From positions 5,518,001 through 5,582,000 of the forward strand of contig NC_049905.1 of assembly GCF_001411555.2 (NCBI RefSeq): DNA of 64,000 nt, read 5' to 3'. The notes below the pieces were generated by a model. That model saw only the letters and a list, made by a program, of their open reading frames with translations, was not told the origin of the DNA and made no database searches. Below are positions 1 to 14,071 of this stretch, piece after piece. Origin of the DNA: Juglans regia. Lineage: Eukaryota; Streptophyta; Magnoliopsida; Fagales; Juglandaceae. Position numbers and translations under genes: made by a program. Every line of letters starts with the position of its first letter. Position 1 is the stretch's first letter.

Positions 1-1249
1 AGTAGAGGAAGAGTCTGACATGAGTATTTGACGTAAGTCTATAGGCTCTTGATACCATGTGATAATATTTGAATGAGTTTTAAATATTTTGCCTACAGAA
101 GATTGTGCAGGCCTTGTATATTTATAAGCGTAGGTAGTACAATACAAGTAGAAGTTTAAATACAATGGGAGTCTAGAAGGTTTGAAATTCTATCTAGAAG
201 GTAGCTGTTGAGTTGCCGTATTGTGATGCATCTTTATCGGAATGGATGAGTGCTGGTGCTTATCCGTTACTAAAGATATATCATTAACAGCCATAAACAA
301 CATATAAGAGGAGTTTATCTAAGCCTATAGATGCATTAATTTCTTCGTGATATTATTAGAATCTGTCACAAGAAGAATGGAAGCTTACACTATTTATCTT
401 ATGATAAGAATAAAAAATAAATATTAAACTGCACGTGAAGGAGGGTATTAAAAAATAATCTCGTGTTGTCTGTAGATAAGATCTTGGATATATTTATAAA
501 GAATGAACAATCATCTTTTATAAAATTGGTTTTATGATATGAATTAAATCTATAAATTTTTTCACTCTAAACGTAAACCTCAATGTCAAACCACGTATTT
601 ATGTCTTTTATTTTCTGTCCTTCATCTATATTTATAAATTATGGATGTTCACAACAAGGATCACCTCGAAAAGAGGAGGGCTATGTATCCAACCATACTG
701 TTAGCTTCTGAAATGGAAAAGTGCATAAACTTTTGTGATGCTATGCTCCCTCATCAACCGTCAGTCCGGCAATGTCTGAGTGGCTCAGATCAAAATCTCA
801 GCAAATCCACTCCGATGAAGTCCCCTATGCCTATCTCACTGCACTCCCCCATTCAAAACCTTTTCTCTCTCTTACCATATCTCCCTCTCAGTCCAATCAT
901 CATCATCATGTTCATGTTTCTCTTTCCCACCATCGTTATAATATCCATCATGGAGCTTTTTCTTGGTTTTTGCTGGTTCTGCGGTGCATTGTGTAAGGCT
1001 GGTGCCCCATAATTCAAGTAGGCTGCTGCAGCTGAGCTGATATTCTCTTGCCTCTGCGTTTAAGCTTCTAATCCACAGACAAACAGTGCTGATCCTGTTT
1101 TCCAAAAGAGTGAATATTTTTGTATCATACTTTTATTTACGACATTGTTGTAATCAGTTATATACATTGTTATTTTCATCACATATTTCTAAAAGTAGTG
1201 CTACAGAACAGTCACTGTAGTGTGTGCACATATTACGTGACTGCTTCTA

Positions 1250-1640
1250 GTTTTTTTTTTCCTCACTCTCACTCTCTCTCTCTCTCTGCTGGCCCAATTC
1301 TCTCACACGCCCGATTCACCTTCAGCCCAACCCGGGGCCACCGTGCGCCGTCCAGCCTCACCACCACCATCGATGACTACCCCTCACGCCGGCGACCAAG
1401 CTAGCCACCACCGATCTCCCACACACGCAGCTCTTTCTCTTATCTGCGATAACCCAACCGAAATCACCTATTTCGGGGCCACCGACGACCCTATTGCCGC
1501 CGTACGTTGGTTCTAGCCCCACCAAGAAGCTCCCCTGACCACCGCAACTCCTCCCCGAACACCTTCGAGCCAGCCAAGCCCTTCACCTCTCTCTTGCTCT
1601 CCACCTCTCATCCATCAGCTCATGGGAGATGTGTGGTTTA
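1250..1640. other. C/T-rich, GC-elevated island of unknown origin
   Basis: A poly-T run and a (CT)n tract open the segment, followed by about 330 bases rich in CCACC and GCC triplets. It differs sharply in composition from the AT-rich flanks. Frames are short and no domain is recognisable. It could be a fragment of a retroelement leader or of a captured gene; the sequence does not decide this. Confidence 0.4.
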
Positions 1641-1754
1641 GATGATACCACGTCATGTGTGCAATGGATGCAGCCAAACAGTAGTTTAAGATTATTTCTA
1701 TTTCAAACGCCTTTTTATACGAAGATATCAACTCAATAAATTAAGGGTTATTAT

Positions 1755-2045
1755 GAATATTTAGAATATCTCGTAATTTTGTAAATAGGAAGAAAATAAT
1801 TTGGATTAAGATATTTTATTGGATTTTAAAAAATAAGAGAGAAAAGTTTGAATAAATATAATATAAATTATAACAATTATTTGAATATTATTTTTATTTT
1901 GAAAATTGAAAATAATGTATTAACTTTTTTGTTTTGTTTTAAAATTTGTAAAAGTGGTAATTATTAGATAAAAAAAATTAAAAACTTGGAATTAAAAAAT
2001 ATTTTACATTTGAGTGATATATGAAAAATCTCATCTCATTTATTT
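1755..2045. mobile_element. Diverged long form of the GAGATGAG-type MITE
   Basis: The order of words (ATATTTTATTGG, then TTTTATTTTGA, then TTTTGTTTT, then ATTTGAGTGA, then CTCATCTCA) parallels the better preserved element at 60448-60831. No open frame. Ends are degraded and no flanking duplication was seen. Confidence 0.5.
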
Positions 2046-2284
2046 ATTTACTAATCTTAGCCTAAAATCTCTTGATCGGAACTCAATATGGACCGAGTTT
2101 TTTTTTCTAATTTACTTAGAAAATTGTCACGTGACTCTTGAACATTTGACAAGCACATATTTTATAAACGAGTAGAAAACTTAAAATGTTTAAAGTATTT
2201 TTAATTTTTCATCTGAATTTATTATTTTTAATTATTTTTTAATTGACGTGTAATTGAGCTCCAGCTTATTTTTAGATATAGTAA

Positions 2285-2462
2285 TACTCTCAACCTATCT
2301 CATCTCATTTCATCATTATAATTTTCTTAAATTCTCATATAAAATATAATAAATAATTTAATTTTTTAAAATTTCAAAACAATAATAACATTCTAGAATA
2401 ATATTCTAATAATATTTTATTTAATTAATATAAAATTATTTCATTTCATTTCATTTCACTCT
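2285..2462. mobile_element. Short AT-rich MITE (CATCTCATTTCATC family)
   Basis: Begins with CTATCTCATCTCATTTCATC and ends with repeated TTTCATTTCATTTCA. The AT-rich core (AAAATATAATAAATAATTTAATT) matches the cores at 34654-34850 and 53995-54183. Non-coding; boundaries approximate. Confidence 0.55.
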
Positions 2463-3243
2463 TTAAAATATTGTGTATATATAAATATATATAATATAAA
2501 TATATATATTATATATTCTCTCTTTTGGACACCAAGAATTATGAGGGAGAGTCGTGTTTGAAGAAAAACTCTATATACAGTCGGTATGTGCAGTCGAAAT
2601 ACAATCGGATGTCTGACAGTTTGGGTCCCACTCTCTTCTTTTCTTCCTCCACTTTCTTCCTCCCTCTTTCTCTTCTCTCTTTTTTCTCAACAGATGGCCT
2701 ATTCTCTACGGGATTGCTACGGGATTGGAGACACCCATCATTCTAAACAAATTTCAATCACTATTCTTCTTTCTGCTTTTTTAAGCTTTGGTACTAAGTT
2801 GTTAGCCCACAACCATATACACTAAATCAACATCTTCCAAATAAAAGTAAGAATAATGGGAAGAATGTCCAGCTCAAGCACCCTCACTTATGGAGGTCCC
2901 CCTTTCCACTCCAGACAGTCTCTATCTCAAAGGGAAAAACACTGACTGGTGACTGTTGGGAAAATTTTGCGTTGATTGCTTCTTGATAAAATAAAAAAAT
3001 GCTGAAGTTAATTGCTTTGATTAGTTTTCTTTCTAGCTTCTACCTAGTCAAATTTTACCTCACCATTTGGTTGTTGGGAAAAATACAAGAGAACAGAATC
3101 TATGTAAGAGAAAAAGTAGAGAGAATAGTCATTGGCTTATAAGACAACTAAGGAGGCACCCACAAAGGAAGTTGACCAGTCGCACCCATTTTTACTTCCA
3201 TGGCGTAACGACTCAAATTTAGAGAGAGAGAGAGTTGCTTGAG

Positions 3244-3345
3244 ATAAAATTTGTATATAGATAACGGACTAATGTATGAAGAAGGAAAAAACTAATAAAA
3301 TTTGTATATAGATAACGGACTAATGTATGAAGAAGGAAAAAATTA
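3244..3345. repeat. Two-copy tandem duplication, 51-bp unit
   Basis: The unit containing ATAGATAACGGACTAATG occurs twice back to back (3244-3294 and 3295-3345) with almost no differences, so the duplication is recent. It lies about 320 bases upstream of the ATM3 TATA-like box. Confidence 0.9.
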
Positions 3346-3668
3346 ACTTATCCAACGTATAGATCTATTCAAAAATCTTAGATAAAAAATACAAAACCAG
3401 CCACAAAATATTTTATCCCAGAAAAAAAAAAAAGCAAGAAAAAAAGAGAAAGATACGAGAAAGAAGAAACCGAATAAGAAAGAAAAGTTTACGGGAAAAG
3501 AGAGAGAGAGAGGGGTATGGTTTGCTTTTATCCTTTTTAGTTTTTTTTATTCCTACGTTTACCTGCCGTTTACATATACCGACTGTACCTAGCAAAATTG
3601 GGTGTTTGAAAGTCCAAAGGTTTTCCCTTTTTTCCCAATTAACATTGGAGCAGAACGTGGGAACCTCC

Positions 3669-3675
3669 TATAAAA
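3669..3675 (+). promoter_or_regulatory. Putative TATA box of the ATM3 gene
   Basis: CTATAAAAC lies about 227 bases before the ATM3 start codon. A T/C-rich leader follows it, consistent with transcription starting near 3700 and a leader of roughly 200 bases. Position and motif only; no transcript evidence. Confidence 0.5.
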
Positions 3676-3895
3676 CAAATAAAGTACACCCAAGTCCCAA
3701 CTGTTGTTGTTCCTCGTTTACCTTTCTCTGCTTCTTGATTTGTTGTTAATTATTGTTGAATCAATGCTCACATTTTGGTGGGGATCTTTGTGTTATTCAC
3801 AAGATTGAAGATTTGGGTTTTATTGTGCATTTGCATATCCAGTCACCGAGCTCTACTGGGTACTGCGAGTTGGTGGTCTCAGTTGAATAAAAAGA

Positions 3896-6800
3896 ATGTT
3901 TGCTGCCGCCGCTGCGTCGGCGAGGAGCCGCCTTAGGGCTCCTGGGCTTCTCCTTCCGAGTGCTAGTGCTGGCGCTGCCGCTCTCTTACGATCTTACCAT
4001 CGGCCTCCTAATCTTCTTTTTCGCATTTCAACAAACACTAATCCAACTACGGCTGTCGGGGGTGGTGGCCGATGTCTTCTCCACAGCAATGGGAACCAGA
4101 ATTTCAGAAGAGCCCTTGTCACGGCCTTCCTTTCTGATTCTCCATCTTCGTCGTCCTCTTCTTCTTCTTCTCCTCCTCCCGGCAAAGCCGCCAACCCTTA
4201 TTCTTTACATCATCCTGTTAGTGATTGATTATCTAATTTTTAGTTCTCTCTTCTCCGCATACATTTGATGGTGTTCAATTGATTGACTACTGGATTGGTT
4301 ATTTTATTGTTTGTCAAAAAACAGAGTTCCATGCTGAATGGGCGCCTTTTGTTCTCAACCTCAACCTCCAAAACTGATACTTCAGATAGCAACAAGAATA
4401 ACGCGACAGTAGCCCTCAAGTTTGAGAAACCTAAGGCACCTCCCGAGAACCAAGTCGCCGACGTGAAAATCCTCCGTACTCTTGCCAGTTACTTATGGAT
4501 GAAAGATAACCCCGAATTCCGTCTCAGAGTCCTCACTGCCTTGGCTTTTCTCGTTGGCGCCAAGGTCTTTCAGTCAGTCACCAATTAATCGCTCCTGCTC
4601 TAGTCGTCCCCTTCTCTTCTTCAATGGGTCTCTTTTGTTTCAGGTTTTGAACGTCCAGGTGCCCTTCCTCTTTAAGCTTGCTGTTGATTGGCTAACAACC
4701 GCTACCGGCAATGCTACTGCTCTCGCTTCCTTTACTACTGCCAATTCAAAGGCTTTAGCTCTTTTTGCCACCCCAGCTTCTGTTTTGATTGGATATGGGA
4801 TTGCACGGTCGTGTGCTTCTGCTTTCAACGGTACTACCACATGATGTAATTGCTGATTCTTCTGCCTGTATCCTACTATTCTGTTCATACTTCATTCTTT
4901 AAACATTTGTGCATGCCCAATCTCTCATATTTTAAAAGAAGACGATCTTCTGTTATCTCCACTATCGTTTTCTTGGTTGTTTCTCATTGTTCGCCGATTC
5001 CATTATCTTAACTGGATGCAACCCTTTTGTGGCAGAGCTGCGGACTGCCGTATTTTCTAAGGTGGCCTTGCGAACAATTCGATCGGTATCTAGGAAGGTA
5101 TGTCACCCCCTCCCCCCAACCCCTGCGTATTCAGACATCCCACGAGTTCTTCTTCCTTGTGAATTCGTATTTCCTGCATTTGAGATCGTGATATTACCTT
5201 CAATGAATTATTCTACACGATACCTATCAAAAAAAAAATTATTCTACACGACTTATGCAATCATATCTAACTTTGTGCAGGTGTTTTCACATTTGCTTGA
5301 TCTTGACCTTCAATATCATCTTAGGTATTGCATTTAAATATTGGGAATTTTGTCATTTTTTCCTTTTTTGTAAATCTATAGGTTAGTTAGTACTGTGAAT
5401 TATTACCTCCCAGCATAACCAAGTTTGTTTCTTCCCCCAACGAACTAAGTCAGTGATCAATTATATTAATCTGTTTTGTGCAGTTATGTTACTTATTTTC
5501 TTTTCTTGACTTTGCTTCTGTATTTCCAGTCGACAAACAGGTGCATTAAATCGAATTATTGACCGTGGTAGCCGCGCTATAAATTTCATTCTCTCATCTA
5601 TGGTGTTCAATGTTGTACCCACCATCTTAGAGGTAAGGGGATGTGGATTTGATTGTTATTTAGTTGCATAACATTTGTGATACTGGATTTTGTACTATTG
5701 AATGCTGCTGTAAACAGTGGAATAATGACACCTAGGTTCTTTATATTGGACTACGATTCTTGGTTTCATCTTCGTTATACACTATCATCCCAGCCCCTGC
5801 TTTTTTGTTCATGAACCACTTAAGTTTATCATGTATCCCTCCAGATATCTATGGTATCAGGTATACTGGCGTACAAGTTTGGAGCACCTTTTGCATGGAT
5901 TACTTCGATGTCGGTTGCTGCATATGTCGTTTTCACATTAATCGTGACACAGGTATCTCTTCTGCCAGGTCTTTACCAATAGCTTGCTCATATTAGTCTT
6001 TGTTTCCTTTCTTTTCCATGTTAATAAACAACTGCCTTCATTACATAGCATTCTGATGGATTGTAGGCATTGCAAGAATAAGAATATCTTTAAGAGCTTG
6101 CTTTTATTAAATTGTTTTACAAGATTTTTCTTCTATTTTTTTTTCTTGGGGGGTGGTTGGAGCTTGGAATGGGTTCTCTTAGTAATGTGAGATTTGTGGG
6201 CTTACCATTCTCAGCAAAGAATTCCCTTGTCTTTTCCAGTGGAGGACAAAGTTTAGACAGGCCATGAATAAAGCTGATAATGATGCAAGTTCAAGGGCAG
6301 TCGATTCACTTATTAATTATGAGGTGAAGCTCTGATGCCTTTCTTTGCCTGCTTTTCTTCTTATGTATTATTTAATGCATTATTTTTTCCCATTCTAACC
6401 CTTTTTTCTTCTGCATCTTACTTGATGCTTTGTTTTTCATTTTTTCAGACTGTCAAATATTTTAACAATGAAGCATATGAAGTTGATAAATATGATGAGT
6501 ACTTAAGGAGTAAGTTGTCTTGCTGTCGTAGTAATTTTTACTTTGATGTCCAATTAGCAAACCAATTTTATTGTGTATTATGCACCAAAGCCCACCAAGG
6601 TCCATGATAGTTAGGGATTGAGAGGTCTAGTTGTTTTGCGCCTCATGGTTAAAACCTTTAATCGTCCTTGATTGGTTATTCTTATGCAATAAATAACTTG
6701 GGCAGCCTTCCATCTGGACCCCAGCCTTTCAATTCATTTTTGCTTACCTTTTACGATAATTGACAAAATTCAACGAAAGTTTCCAAATATCTTATTTTCC

Positions 6801-9800
6801 CTAATGGAAATTGCCTCCAACCTTCAGCATTAATATAATTCATTAATATAATTCAAAGTTTTTTAAATCTTTAGCCGTTATAGTTTTTTTTCTTCCCGGT
6901 AGTTTGGCCGAACTTCAAGTTAGATCCTCTCTTTTTAACTATTTTTATGAGTAATCTACTCTGCGTGAGCCTTAATGCTGTTTCTGTCATTGTCGGTGAT
7001 CTATCACTCAGGGTATGAAGATGCTGCTTTAAAAACACAACGTAGCCTTGCATTGTTGAACTTTGGCCAAAATATAATATTTAGCACAGCTCTGTCAACA
7101 GCTATGGTATTATCTTCACATGGAATTATGAGTGGCGAGATGACAGTTGGTGATTTGGTAAAATATGTTCTTATACACTTACTTTTAATGAAGTTCTTTT
7201 AATCGACGTGATTCAGTGATGGTCAATTAATTATGGATTAATGTCTTTTTTTTTTATAGGTAATCAAAGATGTTGTATTCATTTTTTTTTGGGATAAAAA
7301 TAATTATGGATTAATGTCATGATACAGGTCATGGTAAATGGGCTTCTCTTCCAACTGTCTCTTCCTCTGAATTTTCTTGGTAGTGTATATCGTGAGACCA
7401 TACAGAGTCTTGTTGACATGAAGTCCATGTTTCAGTTGTTGGAGGTATTTGTCAAGGAACTTTCTAAAGGCTCTTTAATTCTCAATTGATGTTGTAGTTT
7501 GTTCTTGTCACTTAATTGTCTATTACATTGGATCTTCTTTATCCGTGCATTAGTTTAGTGTTTCAAGGCCTTTTTTTAAGCAGATCGAGATCTGTGTTAA
7601 AATTACATTGATTGTGATGAATGCTAGGGAAAAGGATCTCTTACAAATGTTTGTCTTTGTTCATGTCACTTTCACAGACTTTTCTGTTAAAAAGGAAAGT
7701 ACAGCTTCATATTTCATTGCCCGTCTAATGAAGACAGCAAAAGGAAATAGAAACACTTCATAAATTATTAGTTCTTTCATTTGATACTCATAACTCTTAT
7801 GAAGATAACATAAATTTTTTACTTTCACGTACAAGGTGTTTTGTTTGGTGTTCTTCATTGTAATATAAAAGTTCTTTCTTGGTGCCTGTAGCAATTTTTT
7901 TTCCTCTGATAATTGCAGGAGAGGCCTGAGGTTAGAGAGAAAGATGACGCAAAGCCTTTTAAGTTGGATGGAGGGCGCATACAGTTTGACAATGTACACT
8001 TTAGGTAGCTGATTTTTCTTTTGTGCCTTTTGTTATGTACATACCTAGCTATTTATCCAATATATTCGTTTATAAGCATGGCCATTGAGATAGTGGCATG
8101 ATTTGATGGTGTAACAAGAAGCAGAAGGTGGTCATCAGTTGGGAGTTAATATATTTGGTAGACTACTACATCATGTTATTGAAATGTTCTCCTTTGAAAA
8201 TATCTTTTGAAATTGGATGCTTCAAACTAACAATATATATCAACAAGACATGTATGCTCACCTAACACCATCAAAGATTTCAGTCCGCCAAGTTCTAATA
8301 TCATGTTGATGAACTGTCATCTCCAAAATATTTGTTGGGGACTGTGTTAAGAATGGAAATCAAGCTCACACTAATACCATCAAATGTTGGGTATTAATGT
8401 AAGAACTTGCAAGCACATTATGAGATACGAGTAACCTGGTAGATTTTCTTCTGTCAATTCGTATACAGCCTTTAGGACCGATTTTATTTTGTACAACTTA
8501 TTTCATAACAGTGACCGTGATAATCTCTGCCATTTACCATTTCAATATCGGCAATGTCTTTGGACTTGATTGCACAGATTATGAATATGATATTGTAACA
8601 GTGACCTTGATAACCTCTATCATTTACCCAGTCAATATCTGCAAATCTTTGGACTGGATTGCACAGATTAGTATGTCCTTTTAAGAGTTTTTTTGTCTAG
8701 GAATTGGTCAAATTATTCAGTTTTATATCTTCCATTTTCCTATTTTATTTTTGTTATTTGATTTTTTTAGTACTAGTATGGGTTCTAATTTTCCCTCCAG
8801 TTCTTAATTATTAAAGAGAAACCCTCCAATTCCTGGTTTCACAAATGATTTAAGAATTCTCTACAGATACTTATTTGCATCAGTCTAAACCTTCTTGTAA
8901 CTCTGATTAATAGAAGTGTAACACATATATATATATATATGATTTGGCCTCATTTATTATGATGTTATAAAATTGACAATTAGGCATACATTGTGTATGG
9001 TTGTCATCTCTACAGACTAGAATGTGATTCATGCTTATCATGGAATTTTATTGGTCTCATGATAAGTGTGCCTCATAATTTTTTTTTTTTTTAATGATTT
9101 GATTGCTGATGATTCTTAATTGAGTTCCTTGCATTCAGCTACGTGACAGAAAGAAAGATTCTTGATGGGGTATCTTTTGTTGTACCAGCTGGGAAAAGTG
9201 TGGCTATTGTTGGAACCAGTGGAAGTGGTAAGAATTTAATGTGCCAGCTTGACCAGTTAATAGATAGGGTGGTGCTACTTTGCCTCATATTATTAAAAAA
9301 CACACTTTTGCACTGGGGAGAATTCCTTATTGATCCAAATTTCCTTATTAACATAATAATGTGACAAAGAAATTAAAATCCCATCCAAAGGAAAAGAAAA
9401 AGGAAATAAATGGTAGAGTGAAACTCCCTACTCATTCTTCCCTCTCCACCATGGCCTCCCCCCTTGACTATATCACACTCTGATATATCTTTTTCTCAAA
9501 AAATCATGTGAATACCAAAACATCGTAATCTCTTTCATGATTCACCGGATCCTCCCTCTTCAGTCTCATAACCTCCACCATTTTTCTTACTGTTCTTTTT
9601 TCTTTTGACAAAGAAACTAGAGCTATTCTTTTCACTAGAGATTTTAAGGTCATCCTCAAGAAGGGCCTTGCTGAGCCTGTTGGGTGCTACTATTATTCTT
9701 GAAAGAAATACTTGCATTCAGTAAAATGATAGATTTTTGAAGGCGGTGAGAGGGTTGGTTCAAGAATACGGAAACAATCAACAATGGTGAAAGTTTTAGA

Positions 9801-12800
9801 TAGTATGAGAAGAGCTAGCTAAGGTTTTGAGTTGCAATTTTGATGGAAATCTAGGCAGAAATGATGAAACAAAAGAAGGCATTGGAAAAATACTCCTATG
9901 TTTCTCTTCCTTTCGGGGGAGGGGTGTGGTGGGAACTAGGATGCATTGCCAGGGTCCTTTACACCTCTACTATGGCTTATTTGCCAAAACTCTTGCAGCA
10001 CTGCCCCCTGGGAACTCGAACCCTTCTCAGCATCTTCACAAATCCTAATTCAAATAATTACTAACACATAATCGAAACAACTAGACTTTGGAAGGGCTCA
10101 CTTCACTTCCCAACATTATGGTAACATAGATAGGAGTCCATTTAATCCCATTGCCTTCCCATGATCACATTTCATATGCAAATTATAATTTCTCCATTGA
10201 TTTCTCTTTTTGGTTTGTGATATGATGCATATTTCCCATTGTCTTATATTTTTCTTCCTCCCCCTGGCGGCGGGATTTCTTTGAAAGATATCACATTACA
10301 ACTGTAATTTGGTTGCAGGCAAGTCGACCATTCTTAGATTGCTCTTCAGGTTCTTTGACATCCATTCCGGAAGTGTAAGAACCGATACTGTGATTCTTCA
10401 TAATTATATGCTATTGGTACAATGCAGCCTACAAAATTGGTGTCTTATTGAGGCTTGAATGACATTTACAATATAAGTTTGCATTTGCTACTTGCATCAG
10501 TACTGAATTTATTGCACTGTTCTCAAATCCTGATAAGCTTGACAAAATTTAAAATATTTATGCATTTTACCCCTCGTCATAAAAAGGAATAAAAATAGAA
10601 AACAGGAAATTACATTCAACCCCCCACTCCCAACTATCATCCCTATTGCAATTTGATCTCATAACCACCAATATTAGCACTTAGCTCTACAATTTGAAGC
10701 TTCAGTTGCAATGTGCACCCACAAAATTTTTAAAGCCTAAAATATCGAACTTATCCTCATCAAAGAAAAACAAGTAATAATAATAACCAGGTTGAGGGTG
10801 AGGAAAATATGGTTACTCTGGGCCTTAAAAAGGCATCAAGGGTGAACAATGCAGCCAAAGTTTCAAATTCGAATGTCAAGTGTTGAAATCACTAGTTTGG
10901 AGGTCACATTGCATGTGAGTGGGAATTCACAGAGTTATTGATAATGTTTTTTTTAAAAGCTATTTTCTTGATAAAAGAAACAAGTTATTTCTTAATATAC
11001 TGTTGGGTAGAATGATATACCGAGGAACAGAGCTTCACAGTTGATTTACCAGTTGATGATCACCTTTATACAGCATTCTATGTATTCCAAAAGGCCTCAA
11101 GTGATACCTTTTGCTGGGTGACGATTTTTGCAGCTATCAGTCACTGGTTCTTTTCCTCATTGAAACTCATTCTTGTATTTTAGAGGGTTTTTTGGCTTTA
11201 TGTCTAGCGTCATAGTTATGTTTTCTCTTCTATTCTCTCATTCTTGGAACATACTTTGGTGGATAATGACAAGAGACGCCATCTGCAATGTAATTTGATA
11301 TTCATAAACTCTTTGTTGGTGAACTTATCTTTTTAGTCTATGATGGAATTTCAAATTGACTTGATTCTGTAATGACCATTGAATTTGTCCTTGACAGATA
11401 AAGATAGATGGCCAAGATATTCGTGAGGTTACTCTTGCGAGTCTACGAAAATCTATAGGTGTTGTGCCACAAGATACGGTTCGTTCAATGAAGTGATTCA
11501 GTTCTTGTTTGTCTACTTCTAGTCTTCTATATATGTCAATAAATAGGTAACCCTTCTAAAATCTTGCAAGTTGTTATATTTATAAGACAAGTAACTTGTG
11601 CTTGATGGACAGGTACTTTTCAATGACACAATATTTCATAACATTCATTATGGTCGACTTTCGGCAACAGAAGAAGAAGTATGAAATGAACTTGTGCTGC
11701 TACTCCATTTGATTATTTGCTCTGCAAATTATGCACTGCTGAATATTCTACGTTATTTTTGCTGCCTAATACTTTTTCCTGTAAAGGTGTATGATGCTGC
11801 TCGACGTGCAGCAATCCATGAGACTATCATGAACTTCCCTGAGAAATATTCTACTGTTGTGGGGGAACGAGGGCTGAAGGTGAGACGAGTACTGCAGTAA
11901 TATTCTTTCTTAGTTTTAGTGGTAAATTGTAAAACACCCCTATTCTGATGCTGGGCTGCTGAATGGAATAGGGGGCTGTATTTCTAAAATTTTATCCTCC
12001 TGTCATCAGCTTTTCACAAGATATATGTGTCTGTGTATGTTGTAGAGCTTTTCGGTCAACCCTTGGGTTTTCATTGATTGGGTGGATTTTATTTACAGTT
12101 AAGTGGCGGTGAAAAGCAGCGTGTGGCACTAGCTCGTGCATTTTTGAAAGCCCCTGCAATTCTGTGAGCATTTCTGTTTTTCTTCTTGATTGGACCTTTC
12201 TTTAGATTCATGTACTTTTGTACATTTAAATTCTTGCATGTTCAGTAACGGAAAATGCACTCTTAAGAATAAAATAAGGAGCTACCATCTTAAACTTGAA
12301 TGGTGAGAACACAGGTTTGACACCCATTCATTCTATGTGCCCCCTGGAATCAAAAGTTTGAAGATTTTATCCTTTTGAACCTTTTGGAACCATTTATTTT
12401 CCTTTATCATTCTTTAGAAACTGTTACAAAGCTAATTTTGGTGGTATGATTAAATATCTTGTCCTGATCTCTTTTACATTATCATTCAGTTACCCTCAAG
12501 TCTTGTACTGCCTCTGCCAATAACAGTTGCTTATAATTTTCTGATACATCATTTGAACCTTTGTTTTCTCCAGTCGAAATTATACTTCTCTTATAGCCAT
12601 TGTATTGGGCAGAGGGTGTGGTCGTGTGTTCAAGACTCTCTGGGTTTATGTAGAGCTTACCAATAAGAAAAAACTGTATTTTTCCCTTACATAATAGCCA
12701 CAGTACACTGGCACATTGTAGTATTGTACACACACAACACTGTTTAGCGTACGAGTAGTCATCCTAATTTGTTGTGTTTTAAATCTTTCTCGTGTTTGTA

Positions 12801-13708
12801 TTTTGGGGTTTTTGGTATCATTTATTTTTGGGCTTCCAATAAATCTCTAGGACATGGCATTTTCTGCAATCAGATATAATCTTGTGAGTGAACTCCTCTT
12901 CACATCTTTCCCTTACAAATGACTGGTTTTGGTATACATTCTAGCCATCAATAATTAACTTTTAAGACTGATTTTAAGTTCCATTGCCATTTTTAAGCCT
13001 AATGAGAGACGATGATTGCTTTCAATGGGTAAATGACGTAAAATCTTGGTCAAAATCTTTGTCAACCATGCTTCTCTCTATATATTGGAAGGGGAGAACC
13101 AAGCTGCACTTTTCTTTTTGTTAGTAATCCATTGCTTTCATTTGGCATCTTCAGGTTGTGTGATGAAGCTACAAGTGCTCTGGACAGCACAACCGAGGCG
13201 GAGATTTTAAGTGCATTGAAGTCCCTAGCAAGTAACAGAACTTCAGTTTTCATTGCTCATAGGCTTACCACCGCAATGCAGTGTGATGAGGTAAGCATTC
13301 TTGGTAACAACTATGAGCAAATCTTGAGTTTTCATGGTTCTATGTTTGGTATCTTATTGCTTGCAAAATCATGTTCTCGGTGTTCTCATGAGCCAGGGAG
13401 CATTTTTAAATTCCTTCTTTTTAGAAAGATGAGAATGTTTATGCATGCACTGTTATTCACCAATCCCTCAAATGGGAAGTAAATATATAATGGCACTTCC
13501 AATATGCTACAAAGTTTATTCTGTACAATCCATGTGCCATCTTATGCTTCTATATAATGTTCAGATCGTAGTTCTGGAGAATGGGAAGGTCGTTGAAAAT
13601 GGATCCCATGAAGTTCTCTTGTCAAAGCCAGGAAGATACGCACAGCTGTGGGGACAGCAAAATAATACTGTGGATGCACTTGATACAGCCATCAAACTGG
13701 AGACTTGA
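3896..13708 (+). CDS. ATM3: Mitochondrial ABC half-transporter, ATM3/ABCB25 type
   Basis: ABCB/ATM-family half-transporter of the inner mitochondrial membrane. The family exports a glutathione-linked sulfur species needed for cytosolic Fe-S proteins and molybdenum cofactor. I joined 20 exons: 3896-4216, 4325-4564, 4644-4830, 5036-5097, 5281-5324, 5530-5632, 5845-5952, 6240-6323, 6449-6509, 7012-7157, 7328-7444, 7919-8004, 9139-9227, 10319-10374, 11398-11478, 11613-11678, 11787-11879, 12099-12163, 13155-13290, 13565-13708. They total 2289 nt (762 residues), all GT-AG and in frame. Residues 1-110 are a basic, Ser/Ala-rich targeting sequence with an 11-serine run. The membrane domain follows. 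In the ATPase domain, Walker A GTSGSGKS is near residue 544 (split by intron 13), the PQDT Q-loop near 594, signature LSGGEKQR at 649, Walker [14 protein letters not shown] near 668 and AHRLT near 704. All catalytic motifs are intact. The first ATG of the exon was chosen; length is slightly above Arabidopsis ATM3. Confidence 0.96.
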
Positions 13709-13879
13709 ATGTCCTCCTCCCTTCTCCCTTCCTCTCCAGGTGAAAAGTGAAAGGAAACCTTGTAAAAGGAAATGGAATTCAGTCGTTTCTTCTTTTGTTT
13801 ATTTTGATTTCATTCTACATAAACTATGTTCGTCAAGTTGATTTATAGTAAAAAGGAAGATTGCCTATTTTCTTATATA

Positions 13880-13885
13880 AATAAA
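13880..13885 (+). terminator. Polyadenylation signal AATAAA of ATM3
   Basis: AATAAA in an A/T-rich setting 172 bases after the ATM3 stop codon, the expected place for 3'-end formation. Motif only. Confidence 0.5.
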
Positions 13886-13935
13886 GAAAATGTGTAATCA
13901 AGTATGCCTATGGTGCTCTGGGATGCAATTGCATC

Positions 13936-14071
13936 AGATCTCACTAAAGTAAATTTACAAACTAATATGACTTTATATGATACGTTAGATTTACTTTATA
14001 ATAAAAATAAATTTACAATTTAATGTACATAATAAATCACGTTAATTTATGAATTTACTTTTGTGAAATCT
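13936..14071. mobile_element. Small inverted-repeat MITE
   Basis: The left end (GATCTCACTAAAGTAAATTT) and the inverse of the right end (GATTTCACAAAAGTAAATTC) are imperfect inverted repeats of about 45 bases around an AT-rich centre. Non-coding. It sits just past the ATM3 polyadenylation signal. Confidence 0.6.

Larger units (their letters stand above)
1..3650. other. Intergenic DNA upstream of ATM3
   Basis: No supported gene. The open frames here are short, overlap on both strands and lack recognisable domains. The stretch is AT-rich apart from a C/T-rich, GC-richer island at about 1250-1640. It also holds remnants of the AT-rich MITE family and a 51-bp tandem duplication, listed separately. 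The purine-rich run near 3415-3515 is low complexity. Confidence 0.6.
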
